Shown: positions 44,881-56,839 of the stretch, in pieces
Numbering within the stretch: the first letter of the stretch is position 1
Layout: each line of letters starts with the position of its first letter
Source of the DNA: Pinus tabuliformis
Lineage: Eukaryota > Streptophyta > Pinopsida > Pinales > Pinaceae
NCBI GenBank assembly: GCA_031772625.1
Contig: CM062811.1
Coordinates: forward strand, 645,496,820-645,560,819
Length of the DNA stretch: 64,000 bases
Direction: 5' to 3'
The notes under the pieces: model-generated
Told to the model about the DNA's origin: nothing
What the model saw: only the letters and a program-made list of their open reading frames with translations
The model's database searches: none
Translations under genes and position numbers: made by a program

Positions 44881-47800
44881 TTGCAGAAGATTATGTCAGT
44901 GCCCCCTGAAATTATAAATACTAAACAATTAGTAGAAGAGTCAGCACAAGAAATGGACATAGAGGCAGAAGTCGTTGCTTCGAAAGTGACCAAAGTATTG
45001 GCGGAGGTCCCTAAATCACCGAGAATGTCGAGACTGAAGCCAACCCCAACCAAGGAAACCGTGAAGGACAAGAAGGGAAAGAATCCTGCCATACGGTGCG
45101 TGCCTCACTGAGGAGAAACCCACCAAAGCCCACTGCACAAGGGAAAGGTAAGGCTATAAACCTAGAAGCAGAGGAAGATATCGAAAACATTGCGATGGAC
45201 GATGAGGACGTGGGAATGGAAGTGCAGGATGTTGAAGCCCAGGGTGCAAACCCTATTACACAGTTGTAGGAGTATGTTCCTCCATACAAACCTAAGTCCA
45301 AGGTCCCAATGTACATTGATGAGAGTAAGACTCCCTTTCAAACCCCTCTGCTACCGGATGAAATTGCTTTCGATGGTCCACGCTTGGCCTGAGTGCCAAT
45401 ACTGAAGCTTGAAGACTAGGGCATGGCGGACCACAAGAAGTTCCCACACCTAGCGCCTGAGTAGCAGATGCGCTGCATCATAGATAAAAATATGGGAATG
45501 ACAGCATTGGAGCCACGGAGGTGGCTCAAGGGGTTAGAGAAGGCAGGGTTTCTCAACCTGCTCTTGGTGTCACACTATAACCGCACCACAGTGATAGTTT
45601 TGGTCATCAAGCAGCTATTGTGCTTGGTGCATGATGGGTGTTTGTGGCTAGAGGAGCCGATACCCATCACAGACAGGCTAATTCACTGAATAATGCACAT
45701 GTCACATACAGGTGAGAATCCAACAATGATCTTTGGTAGCAAGGGTGGCGAGCAAGCTCTCGCAGAGTCAATGAAGGAAAAATTTAAGCTGGTGAAGAAG
45801 TCGTGCGGGTACGCAATCTCCAGCATTAGTGACCCCACTGTGAAGATAGCAAAGCAGATCCTTGCAGGGAAGGTGATGCGGAAGTGTCACGTCGACGAGT
45901 TGTCGGCACCTGTCCTTGTGCTCGCACAACAGTGCATGGAAGGAGTCAAATTTAACTGGTCGGACTGCCTACGCGGAGAGTTCCTATCGAACTTCCGCGA
46001 AGCACAAGAGCTCAGTAAGGCATTCCACTATGCGTGGCTCTTGCTTTCAATTGTGCTGGTAGCGTGGGAGGTACTAGAGGACAACCAGTTCCCTTCGGTC
46101 ATGCTAGACCTCCCGGAAGCATCGAATTACACTTCGTTATGGGCGATCAAGGATGCATAGCGAGTTTGGGATAACAATATCTTTTGGATCTTGATGGAAA
46201 TGAATATTAGGATGGTCATCAATCACAAGCCATGATTGTTGCCCACAGTGTACGCTAACCTGCAGAGCTATGCTGAGTTCGAAGCTAATTTCCATTGTGT
46301 CTCAATTAGGGTGCGGAAGGACCCTACACAAAAGTGGTACGAATTTTCGTATCTAGCCATAGATGACACCATTGATCAGTGCTCGATCAATGGCCAGTGG
46401 AGTGGTGCACTACCACGAACTTGGTTGTGGGTGGAAGCAAGTCCGCCACACAAAAGAAGAAGGAGGAGGCCAAGCTAAAGAAAGCGCAGATGGTCGAAAA
46501 GCAGAAAAAGGAGGCCACTGAGGAGGCCTAGGTGGAATAGGCAGAAAAGTAGGCAGGAAAACAAACAGGTGGAACAGAGCGAGGCTCTGACAGAGGCACA
46601 CGGTCACCTTCACTTGAGATTGAAGAGGAAGACATAGAATAACACGACACGAACCCTCAGGAGATGTCCACCCGCATTAAGCACCCAAGAGAGCTGGAGA
46701 AGGGAGGGTCTAGAAATAAATCCAAGGTGACCAAGAATTCGCTAGACCCGATCACATTAATGGAGGGCGACTTACATGACATCGGTGACATAGTTAGAGA
46801 TGTCACCGCAGAGGCCCTGCAACAATTTGAAAAACAACAACAAATCATTCTAGGGGCCATCTAGACCGGGTTGCAGGAGTTGCAGACCCACACATCGTAG
46901 GTTGGTATGGTGTCTACTAGCTTGGCTATCGGCACTTCAGATGCTACCGATATGATATGCATGAAGGCTTCTAGTGCAACAGGTCAGATGGAGCACTGAC
47001 CATAGAAAATGAGGCTGATAGACCCAATGTTAGCGCCTTGAATGGAGTTGGGCTGAACCTAGCAGCGCTTCCGCGCGAAGCACTCCACCTCTTGCAGGAT
47101 GGAGTAATTTTAAAACTGAGGGCCTAAGAGCACCACGCCCTTTAGGTGATCAATGAACAACAGATAAACAACAAACAGATGGCTATACATAGAAATGTTT
47201 CCATTGCCGCTGAGGCCGAAGTGACCAATCAAAGCAAGAAGATTATGCAGGTTGTTGAGGAGGCATGCAGAATGGTCCCAAAATTAGCCATTTCGGAGGA
47301 AGATCCAGTCAAGGTATGCATCCACAAATTGGCCACAGGGGTACACGACACTCGGATTGAGATGGTGCAGGTTCAGCTGGAGTTGAACCTGCAAATTACA
47401 AAGCTTCAGTTGAGGGCCCAACCTTCAACACCACCAGAAGTAAAGGAATAGTGGGCGATCGTTGTCACTTAGGCAGTGGCAGCGGTGGAAAGAGCAGTAG
47501 TAGACTGAACACAGTTGTTCGAGCAGTCATTTGAGGTCCCGATAAGCTTGTAGGAGGACCCAAATATATAGAGGCTGGAGAGGGAAGTGTGCGAGCTCGG
47601 TCTGACACAGAAGCTAGCCAAGCTGCAGGAAGCCAAGTAGCTGAAGGAACAGGTGGACGCAGCGCTGCACAAGGAAGTAGTGCTAAAGGCGTGACTAAAG
47701 CCCTAGTTGGAGGAAGCTTACGCAGTCACTGGAAATATTGAAGGCAAGCTTGCGACTCTACAAGCAATGCAACAACAGCTTCAGGCTGATAGCGCAAGAG

Positions 47801-47957
47801 AAGTGACCAAAAAGACAGTGGAAGATGCAAAGCAAGCGGCAACGCAGTGCACGGATGAGGTAGCAGTCATCCAGGTCGAGCTGGATAGGCTTTGTGCAAA
47901 TATCTTAATGCCTACCAAGTGGCTCGAGGGCCAGTCACAATGTTTGTGTTGGGGGCT
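44881..47957 (+). pseudogene. C additional sense ORF downstream of integrase (uncharacterised)
   Basis: A long coding remnant. It begins MQKIMSVPPEIINTKQLVEE (44881), is Lys/Pro-rich, and after shifts continues in one frame from 45468 to about 46478 through three stops: LEPRRWLKGLEKAGFLN, GENPTMIFGSKGGEQALAES, KQILAGKVMRKCHVDEL, FHYAWLLLSIVLVAWE and LPTVYANLQSYAEFEANFH. A Lys/Arg and Glu-rich hinge follows. From 46664 the sequence is coiled-coil-like (VRDVTAEALQQFEKQQQ; 47146-47451; EGKLATLQAMQQQLQADSAR near 47740) up to the 3' LTR. No enzyme motif is recognised. Tat-type elements are known to carry extra ORFs of unclear role. Confidence 0.6.
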
Positions 47958-48938
47958 TGTTGGGAACGGGATCCCCCAAGGGAAGTTTTTGGGGCTAAAA
48001 GCCCATGTTTGAGTCAAATTTTGTAATAAAATTCTAAAGACTCTGCATTTTGTGGTCGCGGAGTGCGAAGGTGTCATGTGTCATAAAGGGTAGTCCACCC
48101 TTAGTTTTGTAAAGTAAACTCATTTGTAAGAGATCTACCCATGGTTCACGGACCATGGGATTGTATAAAAAGAGCCAAGCTCTAAGTAGTTAGAGGGATA
48201 ACAGAATGATGAATAAAGTAAGAGAGTCATAGCTCTGAAGAAAGAATTTTAATTTTTGGTTGTGGCGAAGGTAGAGGCTCTGCACCTGAGTGCGCAGAGG
48301 CCTAGGGTAGAATTCTGCAACTGAGTGCATAGACCCCTACAACTGTGTGCGCATGATGGACAGAGGTTGTAAACACTTGGAAGATATTAATAAAGAGAAA
48401 TATTCTACAATTTCTATGTCTTTGTTCTGTTTATGCATCTAGATACTTTATATATGAATTTCCTTTATTATGCTTATATGATGCGCAAATGAATACAATT
48501 ACATTGAATAATTGAACGCTTTTAGGAATATCTGTTTACATGGTGTTAACTACAATTGTTTGAGAAGATAACCAAGTTACTTAGATTAATTGGGGAATCT
48601 TCACAGCACGTTGCCACAACAACGCAAAATTATCTGAGAAGCAGGTTAGGTCTGTGCAAAGGATGATCGTATCCTTTCACAGAGGTATTAAAGGCTGGAA
48701 GAGAGGGTTTGTCTTGCAATACCTAGAGCAAAGTAACCTACGTGAAGGCAGGGATATAGGAAATCAAACGACATCACAACCATCTCAGGGTGCAAAAACT
48801 TGGTTCTAGCATCCCCCCATACTACTTTGGGTGAGACTTCGGTCCGTGCTTCGTAGGTTGATGCTGAAAGGGCCAGTAGTGTAGGGATTTGTTTAGCTAA
48901 TTGATGTTGAACCTCGGTTAGGCCCCCTCAAGCCAACA
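47958..48938 (+). repeat. C 3' LTR
   Basis: 981 bp, TGTTGGGAACGGGATC...CAAGCCAACA. It is preceded by the G-rich run TGTTGGGGGCT, the polypurine tract. It keeps the palindrome and TATA of the left LTR. Confidence 0.9.
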
Positions 48939-49400
48939 ATACCTGATCTCAAATTCGAACTCACAGATCGTGGACAACTGTCTATCTTGCATGAAATTTA
49001 GATTCGGTTGGTCAAATAGGTATCTCAATCCACTGTGATCACTCATCAATACAAACCTCCTTCCAAGAAGATAATGCCTCCACATCTTAAGATCATGGAT
49101 GATCATTGCCAACTCAAGATCATGTGTCGGATAATTGTACTCATGCTCATTTAGTTTCCATGGATCATATCAAATTATCTATCCTTCCTGCATCAAGACT
49201 CCACCAAGTCCTCTCTTGCAAGCATCTGTACACACTACAAACTCTTTATCTGGATCTGCAATCTTAGAATTGGACCATTTGTCAATAACTGCTTCAACTG
49301 CTCAAAACTTGCTGCACATTCCTCTATCCATTCAAATTTCATACCTTTCCTCTACAATGATGTAACAGGATAGGAAATCTAAGAGAAGTTCCTAATGAAA
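48939..49400 (-). pseudogene. B RNase H
   Basis: Minus-strand frame 49112-48918 has LKMWRHYLLGRRFVLMSDHS and LRYLFDQPNLN. Upstream pieces to about 49330 carry the first-Asp region (FVVCTDACKRGLGGVL-like) and the NYPTHDLELAAI-like region. C is inserted just after the LxxFEFEIRY segment. Confidence 0.8.
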
Positions 49401-50114
49401 CTCCTGTAATAACCTGTTAACCCCATGAATGATCTTACCTCATCCACATTTCAGGGAATTGCCCATTCCATGATATCTCTTATTTTTTTCGAATCCATTG
49501 CTATGACTTCCTTGGAAACCACATGTCCCAAGTAATGTACCTCTGTCTGAAAGAAACTTAATTTATTGAGATTAACATACAGTTGATCCTCTCTCAACAA
49601 TCTCAATACTTCTACTAAATGTTCAGCATGTTCTTCCTTATTCTTGTAATATACCAATTTATCATCAATGAACATAATAATGAACATGTCTAGATAAGGA
49701 TGCAATATACTAATGCCCATAAATCATCAAGCACATAAAAGCAGTTGGAACATTAATAAAACTGAAAGGAACTACAACAAAATCATAATACCCATACCTG
49801 GTCCGGAAAGCAGCCTTGTAAACATCCTCTTCTTTAATGTGTACCTGATGATATCCTCATGTCAATTCAATCTCCGAGAACACTACTGCTCCCTTTAACT
49901 AGTCAAACAAATCATCGATCCTCGACAATGGATACCTGTCCTTGATGGTCACCTTATTCAACTTCCTATAATCGATGCACAACCTGAGAGTACCATCCTT
50001 ATTCTTCACAAAAAACACTGGTGCACCCCAAGTCAACACAGTTGGCCTAATGTATCTCTTGTCAAGCATTTCCTTCAACTGCAACTTCAATTCCACTAAC
50101 TCTAGTGTGCTCAT
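49401..50114 (-). pseudogene. B reverse transcriptase
   Basis: Frame 50114-49899 starts [20 protein letters not shown] and contains [20 protein letters not shown] and [20 protein letters not shown]. The middle palm is broken (50 to 49.75 kb). Frame 49720-49451 holds the catalytic FIDDKLVYYKN (Tyr replaced by Phe), EVLRLLREDQLYVNL and FFQTEVHYLGHVVSKE. The motif order is typical of chromoviruses. Confidence 0.88.
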
Positions 50115-50775
50115 CTTGTATGGTGCCTTTTATGCTAGTGCCACCCTTGGTACCAACTGAATAAAAAATTCCAATTCCCTATGAGGCAACAAATTTGAAA
50201 TATTTTTCAGGAACACAACCTAAAACTGCTGTAAAATTGTATACCTCCTCAAGACATCTGCATCCTCAACTTCCTTACCTTTATCACTAGAAATATGCAC
50301 TACAAATAACACACACCCTTTCCTGTGACTATGCTTTGCCTACATAACTGTAACCATCCTCGCTGATGTTTCCTTCTTTTCGCCGTGCAAGGTTATTTGT
50401 TCCCCATTATCATCCAAGCACTCAATGGCATTGTCATAACAATCCACCTTCGTCTTATGAAGATACAACCAATCCATACCCAACAACATATTGTATGATC
50501 CCAACATAATTACATTTAGATGTGTCAATGTAGACATAACATTCAATTCAAATACACAAGCTCTTACCCAATGATGAAATCTCCTTTTAGTACCTATAGC
50601 GAATTGCACTTACCAAGGCTCTACTTGCACTTCTTTATTCAAACCACACTTATCCACAAAGTTAGGATTAACATAACTATAATTAGATCCAGGGTCATTC
50701 AAAATAGAACAACTTGATCACAAATCATACCATCCATCTTGATAATGGACATCTCGTGATTTTCCTACTTGTTAT
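50115..50775 (-). pseudogene. B aspartic protease and linker
   Basis: Near 50700 the minus strand encodes a ...NDPGSNYSYVNP-like site (DPG in place of DSG/DTG). Frame 50609-50340 continues with AIGTKRRFHHWVRACVFELN, LNVIMLGSYNMLLGMDWLYL and KVDCYDNAIECL. LLGMDWL is the C-terminal hallmark of gypsy proteases. Confidence 0.8.
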
Positions 50776-52083
50776 TTAGTGTTGCATAAATCCGAGGAAT
50801 ACTTTTTCCAACATCCCCCACTTCCTATGCCTCTTGAGCACTGTAGATCTACAGTCTACCACCCTGATGTTTTGGACAATCTCTCTTGCGATGCTCTCCT
50901 CCACAAGTCCAACACTGCAAGGGATTCCCACCATCACCCTTGTTCTACTCCTCAAATCGAAATCCTTGTCCTCTATCAGATGCATTGAACTTATTAGGCA
51001 GTGTTGCATTCTCTTTTTTACTCGTGTCCTGAGGTCTTGTTCGCTTTTTATCCCATTTTCCTTTATTCTTATCATTACCTTTCCAATCTTTCTTAGTTTT
51101 AGATCTGTGCTTTGATTGTTCATAACAATGCTTTAGCTTCCTGATGGATTCCTCCAATGATCTTTAGGTAATCAAATTCAATCCTGTCCTTGAATGCTGT
51201 CATAAACCGTTGATGAATCTATGATTCTTCTCATTCTCCTCCTTAAGATAAGGCACATACCTTAATGACTCCAAGAATCTGCTAGTGTACTCCTCATCAA
51301 TCATAGATCCCATCTCCAACTCGTAGAATTATTTTTCCTTGTCATCATAGTATCTCTTTGATAGATACTTCTTCCTGAATAGTCTCTCGAGCACACTCCA
51401 AGTCAACTATTCTTCGTGAATACCTCTTACTTTCTTTATATCTTCCCACAAAATGTATGCCTTACCTTTTTGACTGAATGTAGCTATTCTAGCCTTCATG
51501 TCTGTTGAGTACTCATCCAATCTAAAGAACTTGTACATCTCAAGAAACCATGCTTCAACATCCTATGACTTCTTCATTTCTTCATCAAATGTAGTTGGAT
51601 TTTATTTCTTGAAGCCATCCAAAAAATATCCCCTGTCACTCCTCCTATAAGGATGATAACAATGATGACCATGATACATGTTTGAAACAAAACTAGAGTA
51701 AATCCACGTCCACTACCTCTCCTATCAGGTGTATCAAATAATCTTCCATCTCTAACAGTTTCATCTCTATCCAAATTGTTCCCACGATGTGACCTACTAC
51801 CATATGCTTTGTCAATGCTATCCTCCTATCCATGACTGATTCTAAGAGGTCCCTTTCTCTGAAAGTTTGACAAGCTCTAAAGGAAAACTGCATTAACTTT
51901 TGCTTGTTTCTCCTGTGCCCTAGAAAGTCCCTCTTGTGATTGAATGATTCAATAATTATCTTCTTTGAAAATTATTATCTCTACCTTCAAACTTCTCAGA
52001 GTGTCTTCTATGTCAGGAGAGTACTCATCACCATGCTTCTCATCTGATCTATAGGGAAAATCTCTTGAACTGTAGTCTACCAT
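50776..52083 (-). pseudogene. B gag
   Basis: The ATG at 52083 opens MVDYSSRDFPYRSDEKHGDE. A degraded capsid follows across many shifts (GKADIWWEDV-like, WSEFERLF-like, KKYLSERYYDD-like, 51500-51300). Then a Lys-rich segment (KHCYEQSKHRSKTKKDW, 51120-51065) and a zinc knuckle, CWTCGGEHRKRDC, at about 50911-50873. It would package element RNA. Confidence 0.82.
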
Positions 52084-52582
52084 ATTTCTAGTAATCTTTA
52101 TTCTTCTCTTCCTACAAGGTATATCATGTCAGCTAAACCAAACCATAAACAAACCAATGTACCTCAATTTAGTTCAGGGGAGGATATCTCGTTTGCAAGC
52201 TCAACCATATTAGCACAATATATGTATAATCATAATCATCACAGTATATAAACATCATCTCAATCATCATCCCAGTTACCATGCATCATGGCACAACTAC
52301 AACACTGACTAGGTACCATTCATGCATAAAAATCATATGTACGACACACATGCATAAAAAATACATATAAACACTGACATACATTCATTATGAACACATC
52401 TTGACAACAACACTGTCAAATTCTGCATGACATCATAGTGAAAACAATGACCACCACCATGCATACACAACAAGAACATAAAAAACAAGCATAAGGACAC
52501 ATATTCAACTGACATGTAAACATGAAAACACATTCATCCAAGGATAACGGAAACCATACATCACCAAGGAGAAAAAAACCAT
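52084..52582 (-). other. B leader (5' untranslated region)
   Basis: Lies between the primer site and the gag ATG. It is rich in CAT/CAC words; the open frames 52533-52333 and 52682-52416 here are Cys/His-rich artefacts of composition. Confidence 0.5.
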
Positions 52583-52594
52583 GCTCTGATACCA
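52583..52594 (-). other. B primer-binding site
   Basis: GCTCTGATACCA on the plus strand, complementary to initiator-Met tRNA, three bases from the 5' LTR. Confidence 0.9.
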
Positions 52595-52597
52595 CTC

Positions 52598-55246
52598 TAT
52601 AACACCCTCCTCCCACATTTACCCTATCTAACTGGTCCACAGGGGTAAACCAGTGATGAAGAGTTGCTATGATATGATTCAACTCTCCATGTATAGTTAA
52701 GGAAGTGGGACCGACAAGACAAGACCAACATGACCTTCCTCAGGAGCTACGAAACCTTTAGGAGATACCCAACCCTTCCAGGTACAAACCCCTGAGACAA
52801 CTTGATGTTTTGCTGAACTAGACCCCCTTTCACTCCCATGATAAGACATGCATGCGACTAAGACCCTATAATTGATCCCACAACAAGGTATATGCAATTG
52901 TGGCCTTTTTCAAGTAGTTTTGTGCTAGCGACCTCGAATTCTAAGTTATTTTTTTAGGTCTAGGACTCAGGCCTTTGCCCAGAACTTCATGAAACTTCCA
53001 GAAATGATAAATAATAATGAAACAAGGTTACCAAAAAAGAAATTGAACAAGGACTTGACCTAACCCCTACTAGCCATGAAAAGAATTATGTGAAATAGAT
53101 CATGAACATGTAATATATCAGTCATAACAACAAATATAAACATAGGGATCTCATACTTATCTGATAATTGTCAAGGAGGGTTGATGTCTCCTCCCAATAG
53201 ATGCACTATTATCTATTAGGTCATTCATTCATTAAAATTTCATAATCTAACCAAAACATGATGAGAACCATACATCAAGACTGTCATAAAACATGATTAT
53301 AACCAACAAATAATGAGAGAAATATCCATGATGCAACAACCATTAAAGCCATATAATGACAAGTACATTTACTCATAAAATACCGAAGGAAAAGAAGTTG
53401 TTATTAACATATGCAAATCCAACCAAGTCAGAGACTTCCATGTGCCACTTGACCATAGATTGAGCTAAACCAAATCTCTCTTGTAGCCAATCACCCCTGT
53501 GCCATATTCCAAGCATGAATGAAATATCTCATGGAATAAACCAAGAAAACCAAACCAAGGCTACACGAGGAAAAACCACCTCAACCCTCACCTAGTGATT
53601 CCGCCTCACAGTCAGACATCACTAACCATTGCCATTCGGTCTTTACCCAAGTCTATTCAAACTTATGCAAGAACACAACAAAATATGGAAATAACCATAT
53701 ACACAGAGATGCAACAGAGATAAAACTTCATTTCATTAATATCAAAGAACTGAAATATGCTTACATATAGAAATAAAAATAAACTAGCTCGGGAAATGGT
53801 AGCTTATCTCTGAGAAGAGATGTGGTAGCTACATGCCTCTTAATTGTGTTACAATGACGCTCGAAGGCCTATTTATTATTGAGAAACAATGGAAAACCCT
53901 AGGAGATGAAGCACCAAAAATGTGGGCCCCGTTTAGGTAAATTGGTACATCAACTTCCCGGGCTCGTAGCTTTGGCATACGATCTCCATTTGGCTATCGT
54001 AACACCTTTTTTTGAAGATCTTGAAAAGGAGGCTGAAAACAAATTGGTAAACTAATTTGGGACTTTTCTGGTATCTCTTTTTTCCCTAAAAACATCTTTT
54101 AATCCCTCAAAATGGCTCCAGAAGTTTAGGACTCCAAAAACTTCCAAAAATAGTAAGTTGTGCTATAATTAAGGAAACTGAAAAGAAAAAACAGTGTGGG
54201 TCCAAGTGGAATAGGAAGGTGGCCACCAATATCCACCTAGATCACAAGTTGTCTAGGGCTCCAAAGCATTTGTTCCAACCAAGGCTTCTAGGGCTAGTAA
54301 CTCAACCCACAGTTGTTGCCAAGCTCCAGAGTGTTTGTCCAACCAAGGCTTCTAGGACTAGTAACTCAACCCACCAAGGGCTACAAAGAATTTGTCCAAC
54401 CAAGGCTTCTAGGACCAGTAACTCAAACCAAGTTGTTACAGGGATTCCAGAGCATTTTTCCAAGCAAGGCTCCAAGAACTAATAACTCAACCCACAACCA
54501 TATGGAACATGAGAACCAACTAGAAAACAAAATTAAAACCCACAACACCATGGCTATCTAGGAAATCGCAAGGCTAGGTAAAACCATTTTCAATACAGGC
54601 AATCCTCCATTCCCTTGATAGATCATAACCAAGAAACCACATGCATATGTAATGTATGCCAAAACTAGCAAGGAAATCATACATGCAACTCAGTCCCTGG
54701 AAGAAAAACCCATTGTAGATACTGATCTCATTGTCCTCTTATGCTTTCCTGCTCTTCCTTTGACTTCTTGCTCCAAATCCAAAGTATGCCACACTCCTCC
54801 AAGAGTGCTCCAAGAAAAGTTTTTGTGTCCAAGAGTATGATAGAGGGAGAGTAGAATGAGAGCTCTAAAAAATGAACTAACAAAATCTAACACTAACAAA
54901 AAGCTACAAACTGATCCTTATAAGCCTTTTTATTAATGAGGTCTCTATTTTATTCAATTTCCATTATTTTTCCTTCATTTTCCTCCTCACATTCAACCTA
55001 TGACCTTTCACCTCCCTTTTCTCCTATTTCCATTATTTTCATAAATAAAATGTCAATTAACACCTCATGCCTTTCCAAAGCCTTTGCCATTGCATTTTCC
55101 AATTTCCATATCCATTAATTAATTATAAGTGATCCCCATCACTATGTTTTTTCCCAACGTTCAGCTTGGAATACGTGTCCCATGACCTTGGTTATTATTT
55201 TTCCTTTATTACTTTATTGCATGGATTTTTGACTAGGGTTGTTACA
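52598..55246 (-). repeat. B 5' LTR (with inserted solo LTR)
   Basis: 2,649 bp. It aligns with 28127-30160 on both sides of a 597-bp insertion (solo LTR plus duplicated CAAGT). It starts TATAACACCC where the partner has TGTAACACTT, so its TG end is mutated, and it ends GGTTGTTACA. The tandem array of CTAGKACYAGTAACTCAACC units is present at about 54250-54500. Confidence 0.88.
53653..54244 (-). repeat. Solo LTR of the element A family
   Basis: 592 bp, inverted relative to the A LTR at 27448-28051. It is flanked by CAAGT on both sides (53648-53652 and 54245-54249). The element strand runs TGATCTAGGTGG...GAATAGA. No internal sequence is attached. It arose by insertion followed by LTR-LTR recombination. 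Confidence 0.85.
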
Positions 55247-56065
55247 TTAGGTCTCGAACTAGTTGAACCTTTGCAAGACCAGCCTCACTGAACCCAACAA
55301 CCTCCCATGGTGGAAGAAAAGAAAGATGAGGGAGTAGGATATCATTTCAAAATATTGCTCGAAGAGGCCCTTGAGCAACAAAGGAACCTGATGATGGACA
55401 ACTTTTCCAAGATCCTTTGGTGAATGCCCACATACAACATATCTTCATCTGGTAACCACTCTGGAGACATCACTCCCTTTAAGGTACAACTCAACTTTGA
55501 CATCCCTATATTTGAAGCCCAGATAGGTGCAGATGTCATAGATAAATTGTTAAATCTATTGGAAAGATAGTTTTTGGTTCATGATTTTTCCAATAGGGAA
55601 AATATTACTTTTGTACTCCTCAAAGTTGCCCCCCACATCAAGGACTGGTGGGAAACGTACTGTGAGAACAGGGACAAGAGGGAACCCTCACTATTTTCAG
55701 GGCAGCCACTTGGAATTCTTTTTGAGACACCATTAAGGAAAAATATTACCCTGTCAGGAGCTATGAAGATAGGTACATACCATGGACTACACTGCAACAA
55801 CAAAGGGAAGAAGATGTGCATAAGCTAATGAATATTTTCCATACCCTGCGTAAAAACTTGGGTATCAAAGATTTCGAGAAACATCTAGTGCTCAAGTACT
55901 ATGGTTGTTTGCACAAATACATTTAGGAGGAAATCGAGTTCTTGGACATCTCCTCGCTTGGTGAAACATACCGATATGCTGCTAAGATTGAGCATAAGTT
56001 GAAGTAGAAGAAACGAGACTTTGGATCCGCAAACCCAAATGTAAACCCCATACTACCCACAAAGT
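55247..56065 (+). pseudogene. Element A gag, resumed
   Basis: Continuation of A past insertion B. It has gypsy capsid motifs: IFEAQIGADVIDKLLNLLE (about 55509-55565), ITFVLLKVAPHIKDWWETYC (55604-55663) and EPSLFSGQP. After a one-base shift comes a broken WNSFRDTIKEKYYP-like stretch, then IFHTLRKNLGIKDFEKHL, VLKYYGCLHKYI and EEIEFLDISSLGETYRYAAK. The similarity stops sharply near 56065, against the kelch fragment, so A is truncated and its protease, RT and other parts are absent. Confidence 0.8.
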
Positions 56066-56720
56066 AGATATTTTCTTTGTTGCTTGACATTGTTAAAATC
56101 AATCTTGGATCCCAACCCAAGAGAAAATCTTCAGGATGACACTTTACAGGCACCCAATGATCATCTTCTGGAATATATTTCTTATAACCACTAAAATCAA
56201 TAATATAAACCTTACCATCCATAACAGTGCTTGGCTTCCCCCATCATTCATGTAATCCCATCTTTATTTTGAACCATGTATCTATAACAGGATCATATAT
56301 GCCCCCATTCATCTGACCTATAATTCTCTGTGGCCCTATTACACATAAATTCCCATCTACCATTGCTACATATTTAAGAGGATTAGGAGGATTATCAACA
56401 ACGGAACCTCATGCACTTGCTACATATCTCCATGTGTTTTAAATGGGATCATAAACTTCAAAGAAAGTGAGTGACTAGTCTATAAGATGGCACATACCAG
56501 ACCCTCCAACTACATATAGTTTGTTGTCAATTACTCCTACGAGGCAACCAAAATGAGGAGTTGACATGGATGCCATCCTTGTCCACTTATTCTTCCTTGG
56601 ATCATACATCCACACATCCCTGTACATAATCATCAATGTTAGTGTGGAATAAAAATAACAACCACATTGTATTATACAAAATCCACTAGTGAAAAACAAA
56701 ACAAATGAATCCAAACGTGA
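56066..56720 (-). pseudogene. Kelch-repeat (galactose oxidase-like) gene fragment
   Basis: Cellular gene remnant on the minus strand. The exon begins at 56619 after an acceptor (...TGTACAG) and encodes [20 protein letters not shown] and [19 protein letters not shown], a kelch blade, then FEVYDPIxNTWRYVAS, GNLCVIGPQRIIGQMNGGIY and PVIDTWFKIKMGLHE. Frame 56222 onward has MDGKVYIIDFSGYKKYIPED. At least three blades are readable with a few stops. In plants such proteins are often F-box/kelch subunits, but no F-box is present here. The upstream 56620-56720 part looks intronic. Confidence 0.7.
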
Positions 56721-56839
56721 TCATATTTAATAGCCCGAAGTTAGGAAAGAAAATGGAAGATTTGCTTTGTATATAGAGGGGCATGCAGAAATAATTATGG
56801 TTTGTGTTAGAATGAGACATTTTTCCAAGAAATAAATTG

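Larger units (their letters stand above)
31997..48938 (+). mobile_element. Element C: Tat/Athila-like gypsy with extra domains, carrying nested D
   Basis: Plus-strand gypsy with 983- and 981-bp LTRs, a decayed TGGCGCCGTTGCC-type primer site, a multi-knuckle gag, protease, a second gag-like domain, RT, RNase H, integrase, then about 3.5 kb of sense coding remnants before the 3' LTR. Element D sits in the integrase. Stops abound, mostly TAG. Without D it would be about 11.9 kb. Confidence 0.88.
28127..55246 (-). mobile_element. Element B: chromovirus-type gypsy, carrying nested C and D
   Basis: Minus-strand Ty3/gypsy element with 2.0-kb and 2.6-kb LTRs, an initiator-Met primer site by the right LTR, and gag, protease, RT, RNase H, integrase and chromodomain in that order on the minus strand. 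It is interrupted by C at 31997-48938, between RNase H and the integrase zinc domain. All frames are broken. Its own target duplication is GTAGG/TTAGG. It resembles the Tekay/del group in motif wording, which is a judgement from memory. Without C, its LTR-to-LTR length would be about 10.2 kb. Confidence 0.88.

Noticed and set aside
52333..52682. Cys-rich small proteins on the minus strand
   Set aside because: They fall in the leader and LTR edge of element B; the Cys/His content follows from repeated CAT/ACA words.
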